Positions 12,144-23,667 of a DNA stretch of 64,000 nucleotides are shown here, one piece after another. This stretch comes from Saccharina japonica (Eukaryota > Sar > Phaeophyceae > Laminariales > Laminariaceae), in the NCBI GenBank assembly GCA_008828725.1, contig MEHQ01001626.1:268250-332249 (forward strand). Direction: 5' to 3'. Under the pieces are notes generated by a model that was not told the DNA's origin, made no database searches, and saw nothing but the letters and a program-made list of their open reading frames with translations. A program made the translations under genes and the position numbers. How positions within the stretch are numbered: position 1 is the first letter of the stretch; every line of letters begins with the position of its first letter.

Positions 12144-13129
12144 CATAGTTGGGCACCGGGAACGACCTGCGACGGTTATTTAAACTGAAACCGCGATCCG
12201 GATTTCGTAATCGAAGACCGGAAATATCGAAATCGGTATTCGGTTATTTCAAATAACCAATCGGACATAACCCGGCCGGTTATATGCCGTTCGGGTTTGG
12301 GGTTCCGACATATACCGCCTATATAGTATGTATCTGTATGGACACCCCTCTAATTCTGCACACAAACACCGCGCACAGCAGTACCCGTAGCAGCAATAGA
12401 TAGGTGTTTGTTGCGGCGTGGAAGTCAGCTGGTGTGTTAATAAAGCAAACGGATCGTCAGTCGTCAATAATACGATCAGTAATATTCGAGTCAATGAACC
12501 AACACACCGAGAAGTGAGTGCCTTCACCTACACAATGCTTCCGTATTGTCCCGCGTTGAGCTCGATGACGATATTTCTTCTTTATTCTTCCTCGGAGAAG
12601 AACTGAGCCGCGAGTAGTTTTGCTTCTGCGCGTTGAGTGTGAAACGGTTTTGGAAGCCATTGTGCTTTATCATGTGTTGAAAACAAGAAGTAGGCTCCTC
12701 TCGCCGTCCCGAGTGGCACTACATCCATCCGCTTTTTCGTGGCCATGCTCTGCCTGCTCGCCTGGTAGCTGTACCCCAATGACTCATCATGCCGGACCAC
12801 TAAACGACAGATTCCGTTTAATCCTCAACATTCACGTGGCGTGTGCCGTACGTTTAGAAATGCGTGTACTGCTGCTGTAATGTGACGAATGTGATAATGT
12901 GGTGATGTGCCGACAGACTAGCACCAGTTGTTGATTTTCAGTTTTCCTTGGCGGTGCAAACGTTGCGCAAAATAGCCATTTAAGTGAAATAACTGACCGA
13001 ATAACGGACCGAAAACTTATCGGTTTCGATCGCTGGTATTTTGACAAAACAACCAGAAGCCGGAGATGACCGCCGGTCGATCATATCATAACCGACCGGA
13101 AACTAAAACGACGCCGGTGCCCAACTCTG
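12144..13129. mobile_element. Old hAT-like element, 16-bp TIRs
   Basis: The ends read CATAGTTGGGCACCGG and CAGAGTTGGGCACCGG inward. Flanking octamers GCCCTAGG and CTTCTAGG agree at five of eight places, so the TSD is decayed or the end is off by a base. Subterminal regions are rich in CGGTTAT- and ACCGACCGG-like motifs on both sides, as in hAT elements. No transposase frame is present. Confidence 0.5.
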
Positions 13130-13282
13130 CTTCTAGGCCTGTTTTATTTTGTCGTTCTTTTCAGTATATTACCCCTTTTTTCCTGCTTGTCTTTTTTTTC
13201 TATTTTTCTTTTTCTTTTTCGTTTTCTCTTTCTCTTCTTCTTGCTTCGGACGGGCTGGTTGCAACGACACTGAAAAAATATA

Positions 13283-13370
13283 ATATAGCTCCTTCGCAAT
13301 TTTGCACGATGATGGGATTTGTGTTAGAAAACGAAATTTGGTAGGGGTGTTCTTCATGGCAAGACGAGAA
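13283..13370 (+). mobile_element. Half copy of the 35.3-kb foldback MITE
   Basis: It shares TTTTGCAC, GAAAACGA, and the block GGGGTGTTCTTCATGGC with the left arm of the element at 35,322-35,612. The second arm is absent. Confidence 0.55.
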
Positions 13371-13378
13371 AACCTAGG

Positions 13379-13680
13379 CTTTTCGTGGATTAATGACGGG
13401 ACGGTATTGACGGTGACGACTGGACGGGGCGGTAAAACCGTGGTCAAATTGGTACCGTGGTCCCATCCCGTCCCGTTCCGTCGTCAATTTTACAATTTCA
13501 CCTACCATTGACTCGAACCGTCCCGTCCCGCCGAGATTTGTTTTTCTGGTTGTAAAATACCGTTCCGTCCCATCGAGAAAATCCGCCTTACCGTTTCATC
13601 CCGCCGTCAAAACCTGCCCTTACCGGCCCGTCCCCTCCCGCCAATGTCGCCACTCCTTCCCGTCAAAACACCATGAAAAC
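13379..13680. mobile_element. TIR element packed with GACGGGACGG motifs
   Basis: The left end reads GCTTTTCGTGGATTAATGAC and the right end inward AGTTTTCATGGTGTTTTGAC, followed in both cases by GGGA-GG. Many copies of CCGTCCCG or its complement lie inside. The same motif and a matching right end occur at 33,045-33,369. I see no TSD. A hAT-like MITE with subterminal binding motifs is the most likely reading. Confidence 0.45.
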
Positions 13681-13768
13681 TACAGAGTAGCACAACATTC
13701 CTTCTGCCCGTCAAATATGTCAGGAGACGGCAGTTTATGCGTGTGACGGACAGCTGTCTGGAGATACT

Positions 13769-14473
13769 ACGAGCTGGGCCAGCGAAGAAACGTAGAAAGC
13801 TTCCTAAAGTCGAATCTCGTGAACCACTGCGAATTAGGCTACACAAATTTGAAGCGCCAACCCTGACATACCAGTGCTTGTTGTGCAAAAAAAACGGTAT
13901 ATGAAAAATTATATACAATTTTTTTCTCGACTCGATCTCGCCGAGATATCCGCGGAAACTCGTAAACAACATTTTTCTCATTCTAATTTCGTATAAAAAT
14001 GTCATTTTCGATCAACATGATATTTGGTGGAGACAATGCTGAAGACACAAGGAGAAGATCGATGTAAGTTTTGTTGCCCAATTTTCCACCCATCAAGATA
14101 TATGGCCAAAACTCGATTACATATATAAGTCAAGTAGTTACGGAAAAATGGTATTTCCGCCATGCCCCGACCAGTTGTGAGAGTTTTACTCTGACATTTT
14201 AACCACGTCTTTGAACTGTACGTGCAAAAACACAGGACGCCTGCCCTCTTTGTGTTTATTTTTTTCAAGTAGTTTTGAGCGCTTTTGCATTATTTTCGAT
14301 TTTGGTATCGTCGTATCTCTCTCGAGGAAAAAAAAACAAAAAAAGTGCAGGCGGCAAATGTGTTGGTTAGTACATGATCTACACAGTGTCCAAATTCCAG
14401 GTCCAAATTCGTTAAATTGGTCGGGGCATGGCTAATCTGCTTTAAAAACAATATTTTGGCTGGCCCAGCTCGT
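13769..14473. mobile_element. Candidate TIR element with 15-bp perfect TIR
   Basis: ACGAGCTGGGCCAGC at 13,769-13,783 is repeated exactly inverted at 14,459-14,473. The flanks are ATACT on both sides (13,764-13,768 and 14,474-14,478). A second inverted pair (CATGCCCCGACCA near 14,160 and its complement near 14,418) lies inside. ATACT is common locally, so the 5-bp TSD is weak evidence. The superfamily is unknown. Confidence 0.4.
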
Positions 14474-14478
14474 ATACT

Positions 14479-15160
14479 CGTATTATATGTGTCATACGTT
14501 TAGTTGGCCAGACAGTACGAGTACGAACTACAAATTACATCTTCAAATATAAAGAAATTATCCATATACATACGTACGTTCTCGAATCAAAGTAATATCA
14601 TACGCGCCTACCAGATGCACAAATACATACAAAGCACGTACATACAGCCGGTACGTATGAAACAACCCTTGTACGTAAGTATGTGCGATGGTATATACGT
14701 AATAAGTCTTATACCAGTAGAATTGTTTAAAATTACAAATCGTTCGAGTGGTCAGCTGTTCGCTGTTCTACTCGCTCGTTCATCCTCTCCGCGTGGTCTC
14801 CGTGGCTTCCTAATTTCGCTATCAATGTCCCACGTATCACCGATCCATACGTATGTATCTATAGTCACCTTTGCGCTGCGATCAATCCCTGCAATTCACA
14901 ATAATCGTTCCGTGGTCCAGTCTCTCACCCACGTATCATTCATTGTTGACACCATTCAATATTACATCAATACTAATTAATTCATACGTAGGCGTATGAC
15001 AGATCCCATTGTGTGCGTCTCTGTCCTGTGCCTTCCTTCGTTGCATTCAGTACTCTTTTACTCTTGACATTATTCGACATTATTTAGTTGGCGTATGGCA
15101 GATTAATGGGCAGCCCCCCTCGTGAATCGTAGCGTTCGTTGTTGAATCTGTGAGCCGTAT
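14479..15160. other. AT-rich spacer, nothing assigned
   Basis: An open frame of 158 codons begins near 14,504. Its composition matches the surrounding non-coding DNA, and I do not support it as a gene. Confidence 0.35.
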
Positions 15161-15164
15161 GATA

Positions 15165-15735
15165 TCATCCCATTTATATGTTTTCTGTTTCTCTCCCTCC
15201 ATAGTCGAAACTCAGATCCGGGGTCACATAGCACGGTCTTCTCCCTACCCCCAATACGGTTCGTGCCTTGATTTGTATCGCGCAGAGGGTTTAGCAGTCC
15301 CAACAATCCTCGATTGTGACGCATGCTACGATAGAGGTGCACCATATGTTTTCTGAGCTCCTCGCTTAAGGAGCGTCATACCTCAACGAAAAAAAGATTT
15401 TGGAGGAAAATAAAAGTGCTGCCGGATACGAAATCGCTTGACCGAAGTATACTCTGAAACATTATTCGTCACAAAAATGAAAGTCCGACGAATTTGGGTT
15501 AAGGAGCCCAATCGTTCAGAAAACCATTCAGTCAAAAAGTGCTACCTCTACCGTAGCACAAGTCTTGTGATCTAATTATGCTAAGTCACGCTCTCGCGCT
15601 TTCTGCTAGTCAAGCAGAGTCAAGATATGTTTTTTGTAAGAAAAGTCCCAACATGCATTTAATACGAGCATGCGCTCGGTGGGGCTCCAACCCACGACCT
15701 TAACTCCAACATGGAAGAGATCCACCTGTCATTCC
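15165..15735 (-). mobile_element. tRNA-derived SINE split by about 230 bp
   Basis: The minus-strand SINE tail and body lie at 15,165-15,335. The inner body and a decayed tRNA head lie at 15,575-15,735. The sequence between them is absent from the copies at 10.8 and 25.7 kb, so it is an insertion. I could not name the inserted piece. Confidence 0.65.
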
Positions 15736-15929
15736 ACCGGGAACCTATAGACACTGCTGTTATTGAATACGTGCTACCTCGTTCATTATCACTGATGGCT
15801 GTACTGCTACTGGCTGTATGCTATTATTAGTGTAATATTACTATTTAATGGCAGCTGCATATTATGTATTGATTGGTGTAGCCTACAATATCACACCATC
15901 TACGTATTATATACCTGGTATATACGAGT

Positions 15930-16085
15930 AGGTCGCCCACATGCGGGATATACATCCTGCACGAGGACATATAAAACCCGTAAGTGCGCGCGATCGAAGT
16001 ATTACACTCAGCTCTGCCCAGCTAGCAAAGATGAGCTTCGACGAAATCCTCGATCTCACAGCTGTGTTTTTTGTTTTTTTTCAGT
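15930..16085 (+). repeat. R3 repeat, copy encoding MSFDEILDLTA
   Basis: On the plus strand the block CGAAGTATTACACTCAGCTC leads to an ATG opening MSFDEILDLTA and then a Phe-rich tail. It matches the minus-strand copy at 7.34 kb over about 150 bp. It ends about 50 bp before the X1 element. Confidence 0.7.
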
Positions 16086-16132
16086 ATATATGTCAATTGC
16101 ACTATTAAAATGAGATCAACATTGTTGTTTGT

Positions 16133-16545
16133 AATGAGGAACTAACGATGCGAGGAGCCCGAAGGCCGACGAGCATCGATTGTATGCTCTTCTAGAAGGG
16201 GTCATGTGTGTGGGGGGGTGGACATGCGGGGGTACATGATCGGCACAAACGGACAAAAAACAGTTCTGAAAACTGCCACAGCGTGCCTTTATTTACAGGA
16301 TTGCTTAGTATTGAGGTTTGTCCCTCGTCCCGCGTCCCGCGTCCCTCGTTCGCTTTGCATTGTTTTGGCTTTTGTATTGCGTGCGACGCGTAAACTGAAC
16401 CGATTCAGACGCGCTCGGGACTGATAGATGCCCGCTATTAATGCGCACCGTCCCGTACTACTCGTGTCGAAAGCGGTGCCGAGATCGCCGAGCTAGGCGA
16501 GAGTGACTGCCCTAGCTAACTCCTACCATTGGCAATTGTCACTGC
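16133..16545 (+). repeat. X module A1 (left end of X1)
   Basis: It starts AATGAGGAACTAACGATGC. The outer stem CGATGC/GCATCG encloses a GCC-CGAA-GGC hairpin. It ends in the palindrome-like CCATTGGCAATTGTCACTGC (16,526-16,545). The middle carries CAGTTCTGAAAACTGCCACA, found in all copies. Confidence 0.8.
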
Positions 16546-16559
16546 GAGTTTTCGCTCAA

Positions 16560-17300
16560 GCTGCCGGGATTGATGCTATCAAGCATGATCACCAACCAAC
16601 ACCGCCACCACTGCAAGATCACAAACCAACACCACCAACACCAAACAACCCCACCACTACCACCACCACACCACCAGCTACGCTTCCCAGGCTTGATGGC
16701 GATGGTGGCTGCAGCAGGTGGTGATAGTGATGGTCGATCGTGGTGGAGGTGGCTGCAGCAGGTAGGCGGTGAAGGGTCGATCGTGATTGTTTTGTCGAAC
16801 TTGTCGATAATCGTACGAGAAGAGGAAGACCATCATCACACACAACAAAAAAGCAACCAGCACACACACCACCATCACCAGCAAACACCACAACGACGAC
16901 CATCACCACCACCGCCGCCACCCCTGCCCCACGAGCCGCAGGAGCACCAGAGGTTGTTGTTGCTCGTAGTGTCTGGTGGTCGTTGATGGTGGCTTCGTCC
17001 CGTGGTTTGGTGATGGTGATCGTGTGTTTGCTCAATGGTGGCGATATGTTTTATTGTGGCTCAAGAAGAGAGAACTTTGCAGAAAAACGATTTCACCTCA
17101 ACACCCAAACTCCCACCACCACCACCCCCAGCACCCCCACGCCCACGACCATCGACCAAGAGCAGCAGCAGCTTATTCCTCGTGGCGGCTGGTGTGTGTG
17201 GTGGTGTAGTGTTCTCTGTGTGTGTGGTGGTTATGTTGGCTGAGCTTCTCTCGTCTTACTATTGCTCGCGAGCGAGATACCAGTACTATCATATTGTGCT
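16560..17300. repeat. ACC/GGT-rich inner arm of X1
   Basis: Imperfect (CAC)n and (GTG)n tracts alternate, so the arm itself can fold. The same material recurs at 21.4-21.9, 22.7-22.9, 24.15-24.5, 26.95-27.3 and 31.65-32.3 kb. Open frames here encode poly-His, poly-Thr or poly-Val and are not genes. Confidence 0.7.
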
Positions 17301-17690
17301 GCTGCTGCTGCTGCTGCTCTGCTGCTGCTGCTGGTGAATGGTATATACCAAGCGATTGTATATGTATCCTGATGTACCAGGTACTCCTTGCTGTGGCATA
17401 CAGCAGTAGCATACAATATATTTTGACTGAAATAACTCCTATTGATAATCGTGACTGAGATCCGGGGTCACAACGTAGGCTCTTCTGCCTCCTCCCCCTA
17501 CGGAAAATACCTGTGAAAAAATGGTACAATGGTTCCAAGATCAAGTTATCGTAAAAAAATGAAACAAAATTAAAAAGGAAAACAAAATGCTTGCAGGAAC
17601 CGTACACGTACTATAGGTAGTGGGGGAGGATGGAGAAGAGCCTATTTTGTGACCCCGGGTCTGATTCACGACTATCAATAGGAGTTATTT

Positions 17691-18285
17691 CCTCAGTTTG
17701 TATATATTGTATACCAATCCAAGGAGTACCTGGTACATCAAGTTACATATACAATCGCTTGACGTATACCTGGTATACACCACCAGCAGCAGCAGCAGCA
17801 GCAGGACACACCATCACCAGACCACAGGAACAAGACCCCACCAACGCCCACCAGCCACTACGAGCAACAACAGCTTCCAGTGCTCTTTCGGCTGGAGGGG
17901 CGGGGGTGGCGGTGGTGGTGGTGGTGGTGGTGGTAGTGGGGTTTGGTGGCGGTGGTGCGGGTTGCTTGTCAATCAAAAGTTATTCCCTCAGTTTATATAT
18001 ATTGTATACCAATCCAAGGAGTACCTGGTACATCAAGTTACATATACAATCGCTTGACATAGACCTGGTATACACCAGCAGCAGCAGCAGCAGCAGGAGG
18101 ACACACCGTCACCAGAACACAGGAACAGGACGCCACCAACGCCCACCAGCCACTACAAGCAACAACAGCTTCCAGTGCTCCTTCGGCTGGAGGGGCGGGG
18201 GTGGCGGTGGTGGTGGTGGTGGTGGTGGTGGGGTTTGGTGGCGGTGGTGCGGGTTGCTTCTTTTGTTGCAGGTACAACTCTGGAC
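17691..18285 (+). repeat. 295-bp direct duplication in the X1 right arm
   Basis: CCTCAGTTTGTATATATTG at 17,691 recurs with one change at 17,986. The two copies share the following ATACCAATCCAAGGAGTACC, a (CAG)n run and a GGT-rich tract. Confidence 0.85.
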
Positions 18286-18579
18286 TGTTCTCGAGAGACA
18301 ACGCCGCAAGGCAAGCCACCATCACCGCCGTCACAACCCCACCATCACCAGACCACGGGAACAAGACCCCACCAACGCCCACCAGCTACTACGCGCAACA
18401 ACAGCTTCCAGTGCTCCTTCGGTTGGTGGGGCGGAGGTGGCGGTGGTGGTCGTGGTGGTCGTGGTGGTCGTGGTGGTGGTGGTGGTTGTATACCGTTTGC
18501 TCTTGGTGCGGGTTACTTGTTTTGTTGCAGGTGCTAATATGGACTTACTTGGTGCTTGGCAAAGAGCGCGGAGGTAATC

Positions 18580-18976
18580 CCAGTGACAATTGCCACTGGT
18601 AAGAGTTAGCTAGGGCAGTCACTATGGTCTAGCTCTGCGATCTCGGCACCGCTTTCGACACGAGCAGTACTAAACTTTAAGCGTAAATAGCGGGCGTCTA
18701 TCAGTCCCGAGCGCGTCGGAATCGGTTCGGTGTACGCGTCGCACGACAAAAGCAAAGCGAACGGACGCGGGACGCGGGACGCGGGACAGACAAACCTCAA
18801 TATTAAGGATTTGGTTAAATAATGGCACGCTGTGGCAGTTTTCAGAACTGTTTTTTGTCTATTTGTGTCGATCGTGTACCCCCGCGTGTCCAGCCCCCCA
18901 CACACATGACCCCTTATAGAAGAGCATCTAATCGATGCTCGTCGGCCTTCGGCCTCCTCGCATCGTTAGCTCCTCA
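18580..18976 (-). repeat. X module A2 (right end of X1)
   Basis: In module orientation it starts TGAGGAGCTAACGATGC. The outer stem is CTAACGATGC with GCATCGATTAG (one bulged A), and the inner hairpin is GGCC-GAA-GGCC. It ends in CCAGTGGCAATTGTCACTGG (18,580-18,599 on the other strand). Confidence 0.85.
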
Positions 18977-18995
18977 GTATTAACTCACCAACAAC

Positions 18996-20746
18996 TAGAG
19001 ATAGGACCCTGCGGGTACCTGCCAGAAACGGGTATCCGCCAAATTTTGGAGCCCGACCCTACCCTACCCGCCGCGTAATAGCATGTTGACGGGTACCCGG
19101 GTAAACGGGTACCCGGCGGGTACCCGGGTAAACGGGTACCCGGCGGGTACCCGGCAGCTATGTTTAGGTTTTGCTCCCTGTTTTAGTGCCACGATACATT
19201 AATTTGAGTGGACGATGTTGCGAACTACTACCGTACTACTGTTCTATAACCGAAACGACCTGTACGAACAGTTTTGATTGTTGCTTTGATACGCAAGCGC
19301 CCTAAACTACCCTCCTTGTGTATTGCTCCATTGCGCCGGCGTGTTATGATGGGTTTGATTGAGCGAAAACTCTGAAAAATATGTATCACGTATGGCGGCG
19401 ACGGTTCGCGGTCTCCCCCTTATTTGAAGACTGCAGTGCATATTTTCCGACACGCTACATATCGCATATCATATCGGAAGGTAGTTATACTAATGAAAAC
19501 AAGGGTGACGGTGCGCGAGCGACCAGGCGAGCGTCAGCGGCGGGCGATCGACAACGGTGGCCCGACGCCGCCGCGTTCGACCGAGTGGCGTCGGGCGCGC
19601 GGTCGGCCGATTGGCGGCGGGGTCGACACAGCGGCGGCGGGTGCGACGGATATAGTACGGCAACAATTAATACCAGTCCTACTGGACGATCTGTCCAGCA
19701 ATGGTTCAGCAGCAGGCGCTAAAAAATTATGAACAAAGTGGTATACTCCGAACTACACGCCAGGGCGGGGCCGGTATAGCGGACAAAAACAAAAATACCA
19801 AACAATAACTGGGCCACGATCCGCACCCGGTATAACGCAATCTGCAGATAGATCAGGTAAGTTGACACACTATATATATGCCGGCATCCACGCAGAGCCC
19901 TTGTACGAGCCGACACAAAAAATACAAAGCGGATCGACCCACCAACTTCAACAACAGTAGTGTGAAATCTGTACACAGCACCATAGCAGTACGTACAGCA
20001 GTAGTAGTATAGTAGTAGTATTAATAGTACCTGGTAGGATATAACCCATCTACAGCAGCAGCAACAGCATCAGCAGTCCAGAAAATAACAGCACGTACGT
20101 AGAGCGGACAAAACAAAATGCCGGCATCGATGCGGAGCCCTTGCTTAGCACGTACGTATAATACGTGCAGCAGTGGCCCTTTCCCGTTTTTATTTCCAAT
20201 AAACGTCTGAGATTTTATCTTGAAATTAGTGTGGAAACGGATATCTCCCCCAAGTAATAGGTCGATTTTCTATTCTGACCAAAGTTCTGGAGATCCATTT
20301 TTTTCCATTTTTGTTGGACTCTTTGAAAAAAATATATTTATTCCAGTACGAAACAACATCTTAAAATTAGTGTGGAAACAATTATCTTGAAATTAGTGTG
20401 GATATTTTCACTTGGTTGTAGCGTAGGGGCCGCCATACTGCCGTGTGCCGTGTGCGTCACAGCAAGTTGATGTTTTTTGTGGTTGAGCGGTGCTATCGTG
20501 CGATTGTGTGTTTTGAAGGGGTTTCCTAAAGATATTGTATAGGCATAATCAACCGGGAATACCAATTACCCGCGGGTACCCGAAAACCCGCGGGTACCCG
20601 GGTACCCGGTTCCCGACGATGCAATCACCCTGAAGGCTCCGACTACCCGCGGGTAATGAGCTCGGACCCTACCCGTCAAACGGGTAGGACGCTGACGGGT
20701 ATACCCGCCGGGTACCCGGGTATTTTGAATCAGGGTTCTATCTCTA
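18996..20746. mobile_element. hAT-like element inserted into R2
   Basis: Both ends read TAGAGATAGRACCCTG inward. The flanking octamers are CCAACAAC and CCCACAAC, which agree at seven of eight positions. Subterminal regions are packed with CGGGTACCCG-type motifs on both sides, a known style of hAT elements. The target CCCACAAC belongs to the R2 repeat, whose remainder continues on the right. The 1.75-kb interior includes a GC-rich patch near 19,500-19,640 and three repeats of ATTAGTGTGGA near 20,220-20,400. I find no recognisable transposase domain. Confidence 0.7.
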
Positions 20747-20969
20747 CCCACAACCCACAACGCACCCCCACCAACCTATATACTTGCGCATGGGCCAACA
20801 AAGGTTTATGTGCAGACACACATCGCTTAAAATACAAAACGATCCAATCAATGGCAATTGCAGGAACACAGCAAAAAAATAGAACCGCCGACGCAGAAGC
20901 TTAATGCAGTTAAGAGTTTGACCACTTGAAGGCGTCTGTCACGCTCCTCATTCCCACCGTTCTTGTAAT
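20747..20969 (+). repeat. R2 repeat, 3' part
   Basis: It carries the second CTGACAC-ATCGCTTA-type motif (here as CAGACACACATCGCTTA) and the 3' block ending CCGTTCTTGTAAT. The 5' part lies left of the inserted hAT. Confidence 0.7.
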
Positions 20970-20972
20970 AAG

Positions 20973-21358
20973 AATGAGGAGCTAACGGTGTGAAGAGGCC
21001 GGAGGCCGACGAGCATCGATTAGATGCTCTTCTATAAGGGGTCGTGTGTTCGTGTGGGGGTGTACCCCTGCTCACGAACGGACACAAACGGACAAAAATG
21101 GTTCTAAAAACTGCCACAGCGTGCCTTTATTTCCAGGATTGCTTAACATTGAGGTTTGTCCCGCGTCCGTCCGTTCGCTTTGCTTGTTTTTGGCGTGCGA
21201 CGCGTACACTGAACCGATTCAGACGCGATCGGAACTGATAGACGCCCGCTACTTATGCGCACCGTCCCGTACTGATCGTGTCGAAAGTGTTGCCGAGATC
21301 GCAGAGCTAGGCGAGAGTGACTGCCCTAGCTATCTCTTACCAGTGGCAACTGCCACTG
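20973..21358 (+). repeat. X module A3
   Basis: It starts AATGAGGAGCTAACGGTGT. The outer stem pairs CGGTGT with GCATCG through two G-U type pairs. The inner hairpin is GGCC-GGA-GGCC. A further strong hairpin holds GTTCGTG and CACGAAC around GGGGTGTACCCC. It ends in CCAGTGGCAACTGCCACTG. No matching right arm is adjacent. Confidence 0.8.
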
Positions 21359-21387
21359 TGATTTTTCTCCCGAGCTGCCAGGGTTGA

Positions 21388-21880
21388 TGCTCTCAAGCAC
21401 GATCACAGCCCAACAACACCACCACTGCACGACCACAAACCAACACCACCACCACCACTACTAGCTATATCGAACATGCCCAGTCTGGCAATGGTCCTAT
21501 CCTGGTGGTGTTGAACTTGATGGTGTTGGTGGTTGCAGCAGGTGGTGAGGGAGGCGATGGTGGTTTCCCTTTCGCTGTCTTCTCACACAAACGTGCAGCA
21601 AGACAGAGTAGTACCAAGCACAAAGTCAAACACGCAGAGTGGTACCTGCAACTCTCAAGCACGATCACAAACCAACACCCCCACCACCCAACAACCCCAC
21701 CACCACCACCACCACCACCACTATTAAATAGTAGCTATATCGAACATGCCCAGTCTGGTAATAGTTATATCCCGGGTGGTGTTGGACTTGGTGTTGTTGG
21801 TGGTTGCAGCAGGTGGTGACGGCGGTGATGGTGGCCTGCCTTGCGCTGTCCCCTCTCGAGACTAGCAGCAAGAACACAGA
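21388..21880 (+). repeat. Duplicated ACC-rich inner segment after A3
   Basis: Two direct copies (about 21,388-21,600 and 21,650-21,880) share AGCTATATCGAACATGCCCA and GTTGGTGGTTGCAGCAGGTG. It is part of the X arm interior and encodes no supported protein. Confidence 0.65.
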
Positions 21881-22025
21881 GTAGTACCAGGCATACTATT
21901 AATAGACCTATATACGTACTATGTACTGCTGTATATATATACTGTAATGCCTGATGCCTGGGTCACAAAGTAGGGACCTCCCAGTTTTTGAGTGGATCAC
22001 CACGTACTGCTGTATACTATATTAT

Positions 22026-22499
22026 AATGAGGATATATTGATATGAGAAGGCCGCAGGCCTTCGAGCATCAATATATGCTCTTCATAATGGTTGGGTGTC
22101 TGCCCGTGGGTGTGTGCCCCTTCTCACGTACAGACACAAACGGACAAAAAACAGTTCTGAAAGCTGCCACAGCGTGCCTTTATTTAACGAATCCTTAATA
22201 TTGAGGTTTGTCCCTCGTTCGTTCGCTTTGCTTTTTTTTGGCGCGCGACGCGTACACTCAACCGATTCAGACACGCTCGGGACTGATAGAGGCCCGCTAT
22301 TTGTGCCGACCGTCCTGTGCTGCTCGTTCGCTTTGCTTTTTTTTGGCGCGCGACGCGTACACTCAACCGATTCAGACACGCTTGGGACTGATAGAGGCCC
22401 GCTATTTGTGCCGACCGTCCTGTGCTTCTCGTGTCGAAAGCCGTGCCGAGATCGGAGAGCTAGGCGGTAGTGACGTTACCACAGTGACAATTGTCACTG
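22026..22499 (+). repeat. X module A4
   Basis: The outer stem is ATATATTGAT with ATCAATATAT, a perfect 10-bp pair unlike A1-A3 in sequence. The inner hairpin is GAAGGCC-GCA-GGCCTTC. A 105-bp internal segment, beginning GTTCGCTTTG at 22,221 and 22,326, is tandemly duplicated. It ends in CAGTGACAATTGTCACTG. Confidence 0.85.
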
Positions 22500-22934
22500 A
22501 GGTTTTATATTTAACCCTGCGGCAGTAGAGCAAACTAGCAGTAGTATATAGCAACGATGAGGAGACATGTCAAGCAAGGCAAAACATGCGCTGTCAAGGG
22601 TGTAGGGTGGCGTGTTCCACACTAAAAACTAGTTGTTTGGTGACAGTCACGGCATGTCAAGGCTGTCAAGGGTTGAAAGTGAAGACCACATTTCTCGGCA
22701 GTAGAGCAACAACGGTGATGATCGGACGAGAAGAGGAAGACCATCATCGCACACAGCACACACACCACCATCACCAGCAAACACCACAACGACGACCATC
22801 ACCACCACCGCCACCACCCCTGCCCCACGAGCCGCAGGAGCACCAGAAGTTGTTGTTGCTCGTAGTGGCTGGTGGTGGTTGGTGGTGGCTTCGTCCCGTG
22901 GTTTGGTGGTGGTTCCTGGTACGCACTCGTTCAG

Positions 22935-22996
22935 CAGCAGCAGCATTTTGTTTTTTTTGTCCATCCCATTTCTTATCTGCTGCTGCTGCTGAGAGA
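22935..22996. repeat. CAG...CTG hairpin around a SINE tail
   Basis: A (CAG)n run, a T-rich stretch, the reverse SINE tail TCCATCCCATTT and a (CTG)n run form a hairpin-capable unit. The same arrangement occurs at 24,637-24,722. Confidence 0.65.
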
Positions 22997-23130
22997 TGCA
23001 GAAAACAAAAAGACAATAAAACACGATTTCTGAAATGATACAGATTTTACGAAATACGAGCAAAAAGACAATACAAATAAAAACGAATTCTGAAATGATT
23101 CAGATTTCTTAGTTTGCATTTTTCTCTGTA

Positions 23131-23667
23131 CAAGGTTTTTGCGCTGACACGCATCGCTTAACAATAAATGTTGGTGGGTGGTGTTGGTGATTGTAGGACT
23201 ACCAGCCCAGGGACCAACCGACCTGATACCTGATACAGATTTTACAAAATACGAGCAAAAAGATCATACAACAAAAACGAATTATGAAATGATTCAGATG
23301 TATTTGTTTACTGGTACATTTTTCTCTGTACTCGTACAAGGTTTTTGCGCTGACACGCATCGCTTAATTAACAGTAAATGTTGGTGGGTGGTGTTGGTGA
23401 TTGTGGGACTACCAGCCGAGGGACCAACCGACCAACCCAGTAAATCTCTCACCCACCACGCACACCCATCAATTACCTGCCGGTCAGTAAAAAAAGGTTT
23501 ATGTGCTGACCCAAATCGCTTAGAATAAAAAACGATCCCATCAATGACAATTAATTGCAGGAACACAGCAAAAAGAGAAGAGCCGCCAACGCAGTAGCTT
23601 AATGCAGTTAGGAGTTTGACCACTTGAAGGCGTCTGTCACGCTCCTCATTCCCACCGTTCTTGTAAT
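23131..23667 (+). repeat. R2 repeat with partial 5' duplication
   Basis: The 5' block TTTTTGCGCTGACACGCATC occurs at about 23,137 and again at about 23,342. The second occurrence continues into the full R2 body with its internal motif TATGTGCTGACCCAAATCGC. The 3' end CCGTTCTTGTAAT runs straight into X module A5. Confidence 0.75.

Larger units (their letters stand above)
16133..18976. mobile_element. X1: 2.84-kb giant foldback element
   Basis: The whole element is one inverted repeat centred near 17,550. The outer ~400 bp of each arm is a conserved X module. Further in, both arms carry ACC/GGT microsatellites, CAG runs, a segment with ATTGTATA and TACCAGGTA, and a SINE-body fragment (GTGACCCCGG). 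No transposase or integrase frame is seen, so it is non-autonomous or not a transposon. No TSD is visible; the right end abuts R2 sequence into which a hAT inserted. Long frames across it are microsatellite translations. Confidence 0.75.

Noticed and set aside
17630-18577. A 315-codon frame in X1
   Set aside because: It translates GGT/ACC and CAG microsatellites into poly-Val, poly-Gly and poly-Ala and includes SINE-derived sequence.
16133-18976. X1 as a Helitron or an IS200/IS605-type element
   Set aside because: Hairpin ends recall both, but X1 has long inverted arms and no Rep/helicase or Y1 transposase frame. The required terminal dinucleotide signals are not evident.
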